From Tilletia caries (taxonomy: Eukaryota > Basidiomycota > Exobasidiomycetes > Tilletiales > Tilletiaceae), in assembly GCA_032718865.1 (NCBI GenBank), contig JALUTQ010000005.1, forward strand, positions 434,001 to 498,000: 64,000 nucleotides of DNA, read 5' to 3'. Both the position numbers and the translations under genes were made by a program. This document shows positions 20,497 through 30,430 of the stretch, piece after piece (positions within the stretch are counted from its first letter, which is position 1; every line of letters starts with the position of its first letter). The notes under the pieces were generated by a model, which was given only the letters and a program-made list of their open reading frames with translations, searched no databases and was not told the origin of the DNA.

Positions 20497-22410
20497 CGTC
20501 ATTGCGGACGAGGTGAAATGCTGCGGGTCAACACCGTGCTCCGGATCGTCGTACCAGGAGACGGTGTTGATCGTTCCGTGCGCGTCGTCAGGTCCCTCGA
20601 TGGTTCGAACTTGAGGGCCGGTGACGGCGTCGTGCTCAAAGTTAAAGTGGTCTCCTTGGCAACGAGTGCACGGGTGACGAAGCTCGATAGTCTGACCGTT
20701 CGCACGAGTGTACTTGCGGCGTTCTCCGTTCTTGGCAGGAGTGATGCGAGCAGGTTCGTATCGAGCAGCAGCATTTACTGCACCAGCAGGTCCTTGAGAT
20801 GAAGCGGGGGCCGCCGGCAGAGCCGGGGCAGAGGCCGAGCGAACCATGGACGGGTTTGCTACTCGGCAAACAGCAGGAGACGCCGTGACCGCAGGCGCTG
20901 ATGGAGCCGAAGGCGAGGCCGAGGTGGGGATGACAAGTTGGATGCCGGTAAGAGCCCGCCACTCGGGTTCAGCCTCACCCATCTCCTTTCGCAATTGCTT
21001 CAGCGTCGGGTTGGTCCTGGGAATGCGCAGCAGAGTCACGAACGATGTGGGGAAGCCGTCCTTGATGTCGGTTACTAGAGCAGCATCGGACTGTCCGTGG
21101 CCGTACGAGGTCCGAAGCGCCAAGAGCTTGCGGAAGTAGTAGCCGATGGAGGTTTCCTGGGTGGGCTTCCATTCGAGGGCGCGGGCCTCGCGTCGCTGGG
21201 TGGTCGTGTTGACTGGGAATGCCTCGCGCATCATCTCGGCCCAGGCCTCGAAGGTGGTCAACGACTCCGCCTCCTCGAGGGTGATGCCCTCGTGCCATGC
21301 GGCGGCGTCGTCCTTCAACACGATCGGGATGGTCGCCATGACCGCCGCATTCCATCCGGGATCCTTGTTGGATCGGATCATGTCCCTGACGCGACTCAAG
21401 AATGCCTCCAACCGAGACGGGTCACCCCTGAATTCACCGAGCACCTCGGGTCGGCATTGGAGTTGACGAGTCAACGGAGGGATCACCAAGGCCGGGGGAG
21501 TCGCGGCTGATGTGGTGACGACGGGGGGCAGTCGGGATGGCGGAAGGGGTTCTTCTTCCGAGCGATCCGGAGTGACCGTGAGTGCCGGGGCCGCAGAGGA
21601 AGCGAGTGCGCCAGTGATCGGTACTGGGGCGGCGGTGTCGTCGGCGACAGGATCGGCGTCATCATCGGGACCCAGCTCGGATGCATCGGTCGAGGTGTTG
21701 GGGGCGATAGCAGGGCCGAGTCGAACAGCGACACGCTGAAGGGCGTCCGTCGGCAGCTGTGAGGACGACACCGTCGCGAGGAAGTCGCGGGTCGTCGTGC
21801 CCATGGCCCCCATGATCCGGCGGAACGTCTCCTTGTCCTCCCGGGGCATCGCACGGAAGACTTGAAGAGGAGTGACACCGGACTCGTCGGTGGTCGTGGC
21901 ATCGGTCGAGGCAGTATTCTGAACCGCCGAGGATGTCGTGGTGGGGCGCCAAGGGGTGGAGGAAGCTTGACCCCAAGGGCCACCGGATGGCTGCCATGCC
22001 TGCGCGTGCTGAGGCGGCATTGGCGGCGTAGAGGGTGACTGGTGGGGGAGAGCAACGCGACGACCTTGGCGACGAGTATTGACGAAGGGGTGAGGTGGCG
22101 TAGCGGTCGAGATCGGAGGAGCAGGAGTCATTGGCCCTGGGCCGGAGGGAGAAGAAGTGATGGTCGGGCCTTGGCCGAGAGCAGCAGAAGGAGACACCAA
22201 CGGGCCTTGGCCGAGAGTGGATGGGGTGGCGATGATGCCGGAATGTTCCACCTGGCCCAGGCGCTGGTTGAAACCGTCTTGGCGCTCGAGAATGACATCA
22301 AGAGTCTGGGTGATGCGCGCGAGAGAAATGTTGAGTTCGTCGACGCCTGGGGTCGAGGTTGTGGATGAGGCGGCCCCTGGTAGCGCCGTGGAATTGGAGG
22401 TCTCGGACAT
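20488..22410 (-). CDS. Gag of Ty3/gypsy element
   Basis: About 640 residues from the ATG at 22410. The N-terminal third is Ser/Thr/Pro-rich. A typical retrotransposon Gag segment follows (EFRGDPSRLEAFLSRVRDM, AAAWHEGITLEEAESLTTFEAWAEMM, ARALEWKPTQ). Near the C-terminus CTRCQGDHFNFEH gives C-x2-C-x3-H-x4-H instead of the usual CCHC knuckle. It overlaps the predicted intron by its last codons. Confidence 0.8.
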   Translation of the reverse strand: MSETSNSTALPGAASSTTSTPGVDELNISLARITQTLDVILERQDGFNQRLGQVEHSGIIATPSTLGQGPLVSPSAALGQGPTITSSPSGPGPMTPAPPISTATPPHPFVNTRRQGRRVALPHQSPSTPPMPPQHAQAWQPSGGPWGQASSTPWRPTTTSSAVQNTASTDATTTDESGVTPLQVFRAMPREDKETFRRIMGAMGTTTRDFLATVSSSQLPTDALQRVAVRLGPAIAPNTSTDASELGPDDDADPVADDTAAPVPITGALASSAAPALTVTPDRSEEEPLPPSRLPPVVTTSAATPPALVIPPLTRQLQCRPEVLGEFRGDPSRLEAFLSRVRDMIRSNKDPGWNAAVMATIPIVLKDDAAAWHEGITLEEAESLTTFEAWAEMMREAFPVNTTTQRREARALEWKPTQETSIGYYFRKLLALRTSYGHGQSDAALVTDIKDGFPTSFVTLLRIPRTNPTLKQLRKEMGEAEPEWRALTGIQLVIPTSASPSAPSAPAVTASPAVCRVANPSMVRSASAPALPAAPASSQGPAGAVNAAARYEPARITPAKNGERRKYTRANGQTIELRHPCTRCQGDHFNFEHDAVTGPQVRTIEGPDDAHGTINTVSWYDDPEHGVDPQHFTSSAMTVN

Positions 22411-22479
22411 ATCTGTGCCGGCGGGGGTATCGAGTTCCGTCAGTCGGTCGCTCAAAGAGGAAGGCCGTAGTCCGAAAGG

Positions 22480-22509
22480 GCCTGGGTTCGAATCCCACTC
22501 TCATCACCA
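22480..22509 (-). other. Primer-binding site of the gag/pol element
   Basis: On the plus strand GGGCCTGGGTTCGAATCCCA continues into CTCTCATCACCA, the mirror of a tRNA 3' end with T-arm and CCA. It abuts LTR A at 22510. It shares about 30 nt with the site at 15695-15724, so both internal regions use the same primer tRNA. Confidence 0.75.
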
Positions 22510-23463
22510 TGTACAGAATAGGATCCAGAGTATAGCAGACGTGCCAGTAGAAGTCAAGAGTAGAGTGAGTTGAGTGAGTGAATGATTAGGGAGAATGCTA
22601 AGTACAGGGAGGAGTAAGGATCTTCCCGGAGTAGGCCCCGGAGTAGGATTCCCCGGAGCTCCGCGGACTCCGGGGGACGCTCTGTACGGGTACGGAGCAC
22701 GGAGCGAGATTTGAGAGTTTTTTACTAGCTTTAGATTTGCGGAGCTGCTCCGCGAAGGTATGGCTGCAATGCCCCGGAGCACGGAGTGAGTTTGCTTGCA
22801 TTGCCAAAAAAGCCCCGGAGTACGGAGCAGACCCCGGAGTCCGTCGGACTCCGGGGATGGCAAATTGGGTCACGTGATGGCCAAAACTGAGTCACGTGAC
22901 CGGTTTTTGAGGGATTTCTCGGCCGAATCAGGTCGAAATACTGTGTATTTCAGCTTTTTGGGGGCAGTAAACCCTTAGAAAGGAATGATATAGACTTCTA
23001 AGGCTGCGATCGAACTGTTTCGATGAGATTTGACCTTTTCCTGAGCCCATGTTTGACTCATTTCATGACACCCCGGAGTACCCCGGAGTCCGCGGAGCTA
23101 TTTTGCGGAGCACGGAGTCCGCCTGTGAAAAATATACGGAGCACGGAGTAGATTCTTGTGCGCAACCGCGACTTCGACGGAGCACGGAGTGCTTGCCAGC
23201 TGATCACCCAAAATTTTTGCGGAGCGCGGAGCTGGCCGGATCTCAGACGGAGCTGAGCGGAGCGCCGCCCCGGAGTCCGGGCTCCGGGGATCTACTCCGG
23301 GAAGATCCTTAGGGAGGAGTGCGAAGGAAAAGATGTGATCGAGAGAGAAGAGCGTGGGAAAAGTGGAGGTGAATGTGGAGTGGTGTGAGAATAAAGGGAA
23401 AGGGAAGATAGTAGATAAGATAAGGGAACCACGTGGATAAGCCACGTGGACCCGTTCAGCACA
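22510..23463 (-). repeat. LTR A, right copy
   Basis: About 954 bp; the 5' LTR of the minus-strand element. Its outer edge (23463) cuts directly into LINE ORF1 sequence. The 12-bp-arm palindrome CCCCGGAGTCCG / CGGACTCCGGGG recurs here at about 22832-22856. Confidence 0.85.
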
Positions 23464-23468
23464 CCAAG

Positions 23469-24428
23469 TCCGGTGGCCAACGAGACCCTCGCCTGCTTGT
23501 TCGCTTTGACGATGCTCACATCCTCCCAGACTCTGACCCTGCTACCCTTAGAGATCGTATCAATGCAGCCCTGCGTGCCGCAAATGCGCCAGAGAACATT
23601 GGTGTCGACGTCGTGGCGAAGACTCAGTCAGGTAAAGGTCTCTCAGTTTTCCACAAAACGTCTTGCAGCAGAGCACAGCTGGAGGCGTACAGAACCACCA
23701 TCCAGTCTTTCCTTGGCGCACAGAAGGTAGAGACCAACGAGCAGTGGACACGATTTGTCCTCCACGGAATTCCCACACATGCAGGAACCGGTCTCGTTGA
23801 CGAGGCATACCTGACGCGAGAACTGAATTCATCTCTTCCTAACGCAGTTCGAGGTGTTCCACGCCGCCTGGTTCGGTCTGACATTGACTGGACAGCTTTG
23901 ACATCTTCTTCCATTGTTTTCTCCACCAGCGCGAACACAAGTATTCGAGAAGGAGACCGCATTCGGCTCCTGGGAGGCTTCTGGAGGGTACACAGGTACC
24001 GCATCAAGGCGACATCCTGCATGTGTACGACGTGTGGATCATACGACCACGTCTCGGAGCGCTGCAAAACTCAAGACAAGAGGTGCACACACTGCTCACG
24101 CCGTGGACACACCGCCGAGGAGCATGCCTCCAACTGTGATACATGCAAAGACGGTGAGAGTTTGATTTGCCTTCCGCAGTGCCTGCATTGCAACGATGGA
24201 CACAAGGCCGGATCGCAGCAATGCCAGGCGAAGCCACGTTGGAACGAGCTGGCGAACGCTCTTTGCGTTCCTGCAGGTGAGGAGCTCCGATTGCTGCGTC
24301 AGCAGGGATCTAAGCGCCGCGCCGCTCACATCAGCCGCTCAGGCACCACCACCAATCCCACCCCGGCATCAGGCGCGAACGCGACTGAGCTGAGGCGACC
24401 CGACGGTGAGGAGATGGAAACCGCATAA
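23469..24428 (+). pseudogene. LINE ORF1, Gag-like protein with three zinc knuckles (N-terminus missing)
   Basis: Open frame to TAA at 24426-24428. It contains an RRM-like or Gag-like middle region and a Cys-rich C-terminal part: CTTCGSYDHVSERC, CTHCSRRGHTAEEH...C and CLHCNDGHKAGSQQC. The first codons visible in-frame lie inside the LTR, so the true start is lost. The stop is followed immediately by the ATG of ORF2 (TAAATG), an arrangement compatible with termination-reinitiation. Confidence 0.7.
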
Positions 24429-27400
24429 ATGCGGCCCATCACTCATCCCACAGACGACCGAGAGAGGAGGGGAGGGGTAGGGGAGAGAAGCGGTGAACGG
24501 GGAGACCGCAGGGTTGACGGGGAGGAGACCGATGTGAGGCGGCGCACGTTGCGCATCATGCAAGCCAATGTGGCACGAGGGAGACCGGCCACAGAAGCCG
24601 CGTTGGAGCTCGCACGACGAGCAGGAGCTGACATTCTACAGCTTCAAGAGCCATCAGTATGGCTACACGACAGAGACAAGGTATACGTGCCTTGCAAACA
24701 CCCTGATTTTACAATATTTGTTCCCCAGCCAGACCTCAAAAAGCGGCCTCGGGCGATCACATACGTACGAAATGGTCGGAAATGGCTGAATGTCACTCAA
24801 CGACAGGATCTGCTGGCGATCGACACGCCCGACGTTGTGGTTCTCCAACTCAACGGCATGATCGGCTCAGCAATTCTATCCATCAACATATACAACGCCC
24901 CCAGAGGCGACCCAGCAGCGACTACGGGATTGCGAGCTTTCCTGCGCAGCGAAATAGACGGGCACCGAACTCCGGTCCTGGCAAGCGGAGACTTCAACGC
25001 ACACGACGCAGCGTGGGCGTCGGAGCAATGGAACGGGAGGAGAAACATGGCAGGGAGACTGCTCTCGGTGGTTGGAGTTTGGTATTGGAAGAGGGCACCG
25101 CGACGTTCAACGTGGGACACGAGAATGGAGGCTCGGCTATTGACCTACTTTTACAGTCTCCAGCCCTCCAGAATCGAGGATGGGTCAGCGAATGCCGCAC
25201 ACGACCAGACTTGGCCACCGGCGCCGACCACGAGGTTATTTGGACAGTGATGGAGCCGCTGCAGCGACAGGCAGCGGCAGAGCGACAACAGCAGGGAAAA
25301 AGTCGCTTTGCGGAGCGCAAAATGGACGTCAAGGCCTTCACCGAAGCCTTGCGGCCACTGGTGGAGGGCTTAGGCGAGAAAACGAGAGCGGCGGAGGAGG
25401 CCGCGAGGAACGAGAACCCCCTGGCAAGCCGACAAATCGAAGAGGCAGCCGAAACCTGCCAGTCAGCCATCGTCGCCGCACTCTCCGCTTCCACGCCGGT
25501 GCGGACAGGAAAGAGAGGTGGATACGAGTGGTGGACTGCGGAGTGCGCAAAGGCCCACAAGGCTATGACCGCAGCGAGAATGGCACTGCAACGACGCAGA
25601 TCGGCGCCGAGGAGACCGTCACGACAGGAGGAAGTGAGTCTCTCGGAAAACAAAGCTCTCTTTCGCAGAACGTTGTCGAAGGCGAAACAGACATGGGTCC
25701 GACGCCTCGTCGACGAACTGCAAGGAAACGACATCTTCAAGGCTATGCACTGGGCCGAGGCGAAACGGCAATACCGCAGCCCCCCACTCAAAGACTCTGA
25801 CGACACGCTTCATGTCAGCGCCTCGGCCAAAGCAAAGCTCCTGCGAGCAGTCCTGCTCCCCACACCAGAACCTGCCGATCTTCCTCCTCTCGACCTGCAC
25901 GTTGGAAACGAGAGAACCGAAGACGATATTGACGTGACTAATGATGAGATTGAAACAGCCCTTTTAGCCAGAACCCCAATAAAGCGCCGGGACCAGACTA
26001 CATCGGCTTTCAAGCACTCCGTTCAGCTTGGCCCACCCTCAAAGACCCCATCACCTCACTCGTCCGCGCCTGCTAGACTGCCGGCGTTCACCCGTCGACA
26101 TTCAAAAAGGCCACACTCGTTGCGTTGCGGAAAAGCGGAAACCGCGACCCAGCACGACCTCGATCCTATCGGCTGATTGCCTTGTTCTGCTGTCTGGGAA
26201 AGGTAATGGAAAAGATTGTGGCTACCAGACTTACTCACTTGGCTCACAGGAAAGGTTGGGTGCCCCCTGAGCAATTTGGGGGCATGCCCGGAAAATGCAC
26301 TTCGGACGCAGCTCTCACATTCGTGCACGACGTCGAATGTGGCTGGGCCCAGATCGAGCAGCTCACCACAACCTCGCTTGCCGTCGACGTCAAGGGCATT
26401 TGACGCTACTCACCGCCATCGACTCGTCCACCTTCTCCACCGGTTAGGGTGCCCCCTGGAAATGGTGCGATGGGTGGACTCCTTCCTCTCCGACAGAGAA
26501 GCTCAAGTGAGCCTCGACGGAGAGCTCTCCGACATGGAATCAATCGACACCGGCATACCACAAGGCTCCCCGGTTTCGCCAATCCTTTTCCTGATCTTCA
26601 TGGGCCCACTCTTCAAGCTGTTCGGGCCACAGAGTCCAGTACCTGAGCTCAGGAACGTAAGAATGATTGGCTATATTGATGACGGTCTCCTCTACACAGC
26701 ATCCCCCAGCATGGCCGAAAACTGCCGCACACTCGCCACTGCCTACCACGAAGCAGACACATGGGCCACCAACAACGGTCTCTCGTTCGACGATCAGAAA
26801 CGAGAACTGACGCACTTTCCACCCCCACGTCAGCAACCAGAGACTTTCCCAGCCATCGAGCTCCAAGGAGTGGAGGTTGTGCCCACTCCTCCCGACCAGA
26901 CCGTCCGATGGCTCGGTTTCCACTTCGACCCCAAGCTCTCCTTTGTCCGCCACTGCCAGATCAGCAGTGCCCGCGCACGCAAAGCTGCGCAGTGTATGCG
27001 GATGTTGGTGAGCACAGTACGTGGAATGAGTGCAAAAGATGCTCGGAGGGCGTACGTTGCCTGCGTCCTGCCGATACTAACTTACGGCGCCAGCGTCTGG
27101 TGGAAGGGAACCCACAGGACGGAGCCGGGGAGACCCTACACACAGCAGGCCCGAATCCTACAGGGAGACGGGCACCGACCGGACAAGGTGGTACAGCAGA
27201 TGGGGCAAAGAGTATACTGTCCATTTTGCAACGCGAACAGAGCTTTGCTCTTCGAATGGTCCTGCCCGTGTGGAGGACCGTGAGTACCGACGCCCTTCAC
27301 CAAGAAGCATTCTGCCTCCCGATCGAATTTTACCTGGACAAGGCCTCAGACATGGCCGCCATTCGACTCGCAACATTAGACGACAATCACCCATTATTGG

Positions 27401-28608
27401 CACGAGTTCCCCCATTCGGCGCCAACCCACCACCAGCCCCACCAGAACAACGACAGCCCCAATCTCCACCACACGCCCTCGACGCTTCTGCCCGTGCGGC
27501 TCAAGCAGGCCGACGATTTTCAACGAGACTAACACTTCTTGCACAGCGCTGCCACGAGGGCATTGAAAGAGTAGGTAGGAGGCAAGCTCCCTGGGAGGAG
27601 TCCCTTCTTCGTCATGAGAGAGTGACGGTGCAGCTGGCAGGGTCGGGAGGAAGAAACAAGGAGGAGGCGGCAGAGTTCCACCGACGGGAGGTGGCTGGAC
27701 AGCGGCTGGAGGTAGCCGTGTACACGGACGGATCGAGGCAGGAGGACGTGCGGACAGGAGCAGGGTGGGCGGTTCACTACGACGGAGACCTGTGGAGTAG
27801 GGCAAAGGATTTTACTGGCAGCACGAGGGAGGTCTACGACGCGGAGGCGATCGCGCTGTGGAACGGTCTGCGAGCGGGGACGGAATTGGCACGAAGGCTA
27901 AAGGCGGAAAGCATCAACATATACTCGGACAACGACTCGGTACTACGCTCAACAGCGTCGGGAACAAGCACGTCAAGTCAGCGATACATTCGGGCATTCA
28001 TCAGGCGAGCGAAGGAATGGTTGGACGAAGGACAAGACCACACACTGCGGATGGAGTGGGTGCCGGGGCACACGGACGTAGAGGGAAACGAAGAGGCGGA
28101 CGAGTTGGCCAATGAAGGAGCGGAGGGGGAAGAGGAGGGGAGAGTAGTACGGGCATCATTGGCGTGGGCGAGGCGAAAGGCACGCGAAAGGGCGTTGGAA
28201 CGGTGGAGGACAACAAGAGCGGAGACGGCGGAATCGAGCGCAAGCACATACTTTCAAACGGTCCACACAGCACCAACACTACGACCAAGCAACGCCTTGA
28301 CTTTACGGCGCAAAGACCTCGGCCTACTCTTGCAAATGAGGACGGGACACGGCGACTTCGCCAGCTACCACGAGCGGTTTCACCACTTGGAAGCACAAAC
28401 GGAATGCATCTGCGGCGAGCGACGGACACGGTTCCACCCCCTGCGGTTCCCGGTCTTCATCAAACATCAGCCGCTATTACAAGACGAGCAAACTGGCAGG
28501 ACATACTCGAAACGCGACCTGCTGAACACCGACGCTGGAATCCGGGCGTTCCTGGCTTTTGTGAAGGTTTCGGGGGCATACGAGCGCAGCAGATATGAGC
28601 CGGTATAA
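24429..28608 (+). pseudogene. LINE ORF2: endonuclease, reverse transcriptase, RNase H (frameshifted)
   Basis: The ATG at 24429 opens an AP-endonuclease domain (IMQANVARGRPATEAAL, DILQLQEPSVW, LASGDFNAHDAAW). The frame shifts near 25050-25100 and continues with NGGSAIDLLL and a linker. RT follows, split over two frames: FRSYRLIALFC-type start near 26160, then GIPQGSPVSPILF and YIDDGLLY (about 26560-26700). RNase H is in a third frame: VYTDGSRQ, YDAEAIAL, IYSDNDSVL and WVPGHTDVEGNEEAD (about 27710-28110). The last ORF ends at 28608. The shifts and internal stops make it non-functional. Confidence 0.8.
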
Positions 28609-29429
28609 GTGAGGATCGTGCTTGAGCACCACGATCTGCAACTTTCCCTCATCATCATCACACACCACTAGTGAGCTGTGGCAGAACTTGGACCTGTGGC
28701 GGCCAGGGACTTGTTGAGCCTACTCGTATGCACCTGGGACTTTCACGACTGCCAACGAACAATCGCTCCAGCACAGGGGTTCACCGCCTCGGCCGACGCC
28801 CGACACTACCACATCAGGTGTCCGCGGCCACCAATCTTCCCAACCAAGGCCCGGCTTTTCTCTTCATCCGCTTCCCCCTTCCATTCTCATTTTCCAATGC
28901 TTCTCGGATTCCTCTCAAAGCCACCACACCCCTTCGTCTGCTGCGTTCAGTACCGCCGACGGAGGAGTGGTACAGCACACCCCTTTCTCTCAAGGGCTTG
29001 TCTCTACACCTTGGATTTGGCAGCTTAGCTGTATTGGCTCGATGTACTTAGGGCACCCTTCGGGGTGTACGCGTCGCGTTTTGACGCGTGCCGTGTTTGC
29101 CAGACGCTTTTAGCGTGGTCAGCGGAATCGATTTCTCTCTCTCTCAGTCTCTCTCTCTCTCTCTCACAAACGTGAAACCCCGAGAAATTTCACAGAATGC
29201 CACTCTGTTAGGCCTAAACGCACACTGCCACTTGGACTGTGCGCGCGCTTCAGTACTTGTTCCAATGAGACCAGAGAACGAGACACATAAGAGCCACGTG
29301 TATTGCAGACCCGCTGTGTGCAAAGGCCAGAAAAGAGTGAGTATCAAAACGACGCGTCATAAATGAGGGTCATTCTGTCAACTTATTAGATAAAAATTTG
29401 GGTACATATTTGGGTATTAATATTAATAT
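28609..29429. other. LINE 3' tail and non-coding junction
   Basis: No gene seen. It includes a CT-rich simple repeat at about 29134-29164. Short sequences near 29178-29198 and 29366-29377 resemble the sequence just outside the right terminus of the next element (34268-34290). Confidence 0.4.
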
Positions 29430-29452
29430 TGGCTGACTTCAAATATAGCACA
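29430..29452 (+). repeat. Left terminal inverted repeat, DIRS-order copy 1
   Basis: 23 bp starting TGGCTGACTTCAAATATAGC. It is an exact reverse complement of 34244-34266. Confidence 0.75.
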
Positions 29453-29689
29453 TCGCTGCACATAACACAACACAACCCCAGGTCTCACACAAGTATTTTG
29501 TGTTCTGTATGGAGCGATATACGGGCCCCCCGACCCCCCGTGTATCTTGTGTCCGCACGCACAACACAAAGAGTGGATTCGACGAAAGTGATTTTCAAAA
29601 AATTTAAAAAATTGCCAAAATTAAATGAGAAATCTGCGCAGGTAGTTGAGCCCCTGATGTGGGCAGTGGGAAGGGGAGACTGACTGGTC

Positions 29690-30430
29690 ACTCACTCTCT
29701 TGCACCCGCACGGGAGCTCTCCTGTTGGGACTGGGGCCTGGGCAATGGTAGACACGCATCAGTTGGACCGAGACCCTGGCTGAGCAGGGTCTGGATGAAG
29801 ACGGCTTTGATTGGTGGGCGCGCAGCGCGCGTAGGTACGCCGTCGTGTAGGGTTCCCGTGGCGGGCGTCGAGAAGAAGCAGGAGTCATGGCCGCCGCGCC
29901 ACGAAGCGCCAAAGTGAGGCGGGATTTGGGCTGAAAATTCCAGCGATGGCCGTGCCATTTATGCCAAGCTCCGATGGCGGACACCATCTTGGAAATGGAA
30001 TCCCCCCGAGTAGCTGCCGGCGCGAGAAGCCACGAAACGGCACAACAACTCCTCGGAGGCCGGGCAACATTCCTCCTCGGCAATGCTGTGGGCCTCGCAC
30101 CAATCCAAGAAATGACCCAACCCACAACCGTAGCCCTCCAACGTAGATGGGGCAAAAGCCTTTTCCATGACCCGGGCAAGCTGTTCGTCCTCGAGACCGA
30201 TGTACCGGTCCGCAGTGGAGGCCGGCAGGCATGCGCGCAAGCGTGTGGACGGAGACAGCTGGGAAACTGTGTGGGGCGCCGGAGCGACACGCGGTGTGAA
30301 CTGTCGGCGAGTGAAGTCCTTCTTGATCGTCCGAACCATGGATCGCACATGTGAGAGTGTCGAGGAAGACTTGCGAGCAGGAGCTAAGGCGCGCTGGTAT
30401 GCGGCATCCGCGGCTCCAGATCTAGTAGAT
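29690..30430 (-). pseudogene. Tyrosine recombinase fragment, N-terminal domain only
   Basis: Contains the SAM-like core-binding domain (FAPSTLEGYGCGLGHFLDWC, PASEELLCRFVA) in one frame, then after a shift near 29985 MVSAIGAWHKWHGHRWNF and RRPPREPYTTAYLRAL. The catalytic domain with R, H-x-x-R and Tyr is absent; the sequence degrades near 29690. Compare the full recombinase at 49771-51600. Confidence 0.65.

Larger units (their letters stand above)
14562..23463 (-). mobile_element. Ty3/gypsy retrotransposon array: LTR A - gag/pol - LTR B - short internal - LTR A
   Basis: Read on the minus strand: 5' LTR A (23463-22510), primer-binding site, gag, pol, purine tract, a different LTR B (16027-15725), a second primer-binding site, a gutted internal region of about 205 bp, purine tract and LTR A (15519-14562). 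The middle LTR serves as 3' LTR of the full element and 5' LTR of the short one, like the FHA array at 2.2-7.2 kb. The outer 5-bp flanks (GTCGC, CCAAG) do not match, so the outer LTRs are not a simple single insertion. Gag and pol ORFs are uninterrupted, suggesting recent activity. Confidence 0.8.
23464..29050 (+). mobile_element. Tad1/I-like non-LTR retrotransposon (LINE), 5'-truncated and degenerate
   Basis: Order: ORF1 with CCHC knuckles, AP-type endonuclease, reverse transcriptase, RNase H. The 5' end is lost at the LTR A boundary (23463). The 3' end is uncertain; the untranslated tail seems to run from 28609 to roughly 29050. Frames change at least three times in ORF2, so the copy is dead. 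The presence of RNase H fits the Tad1/I group known from fungi. Confidence 0.8.
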
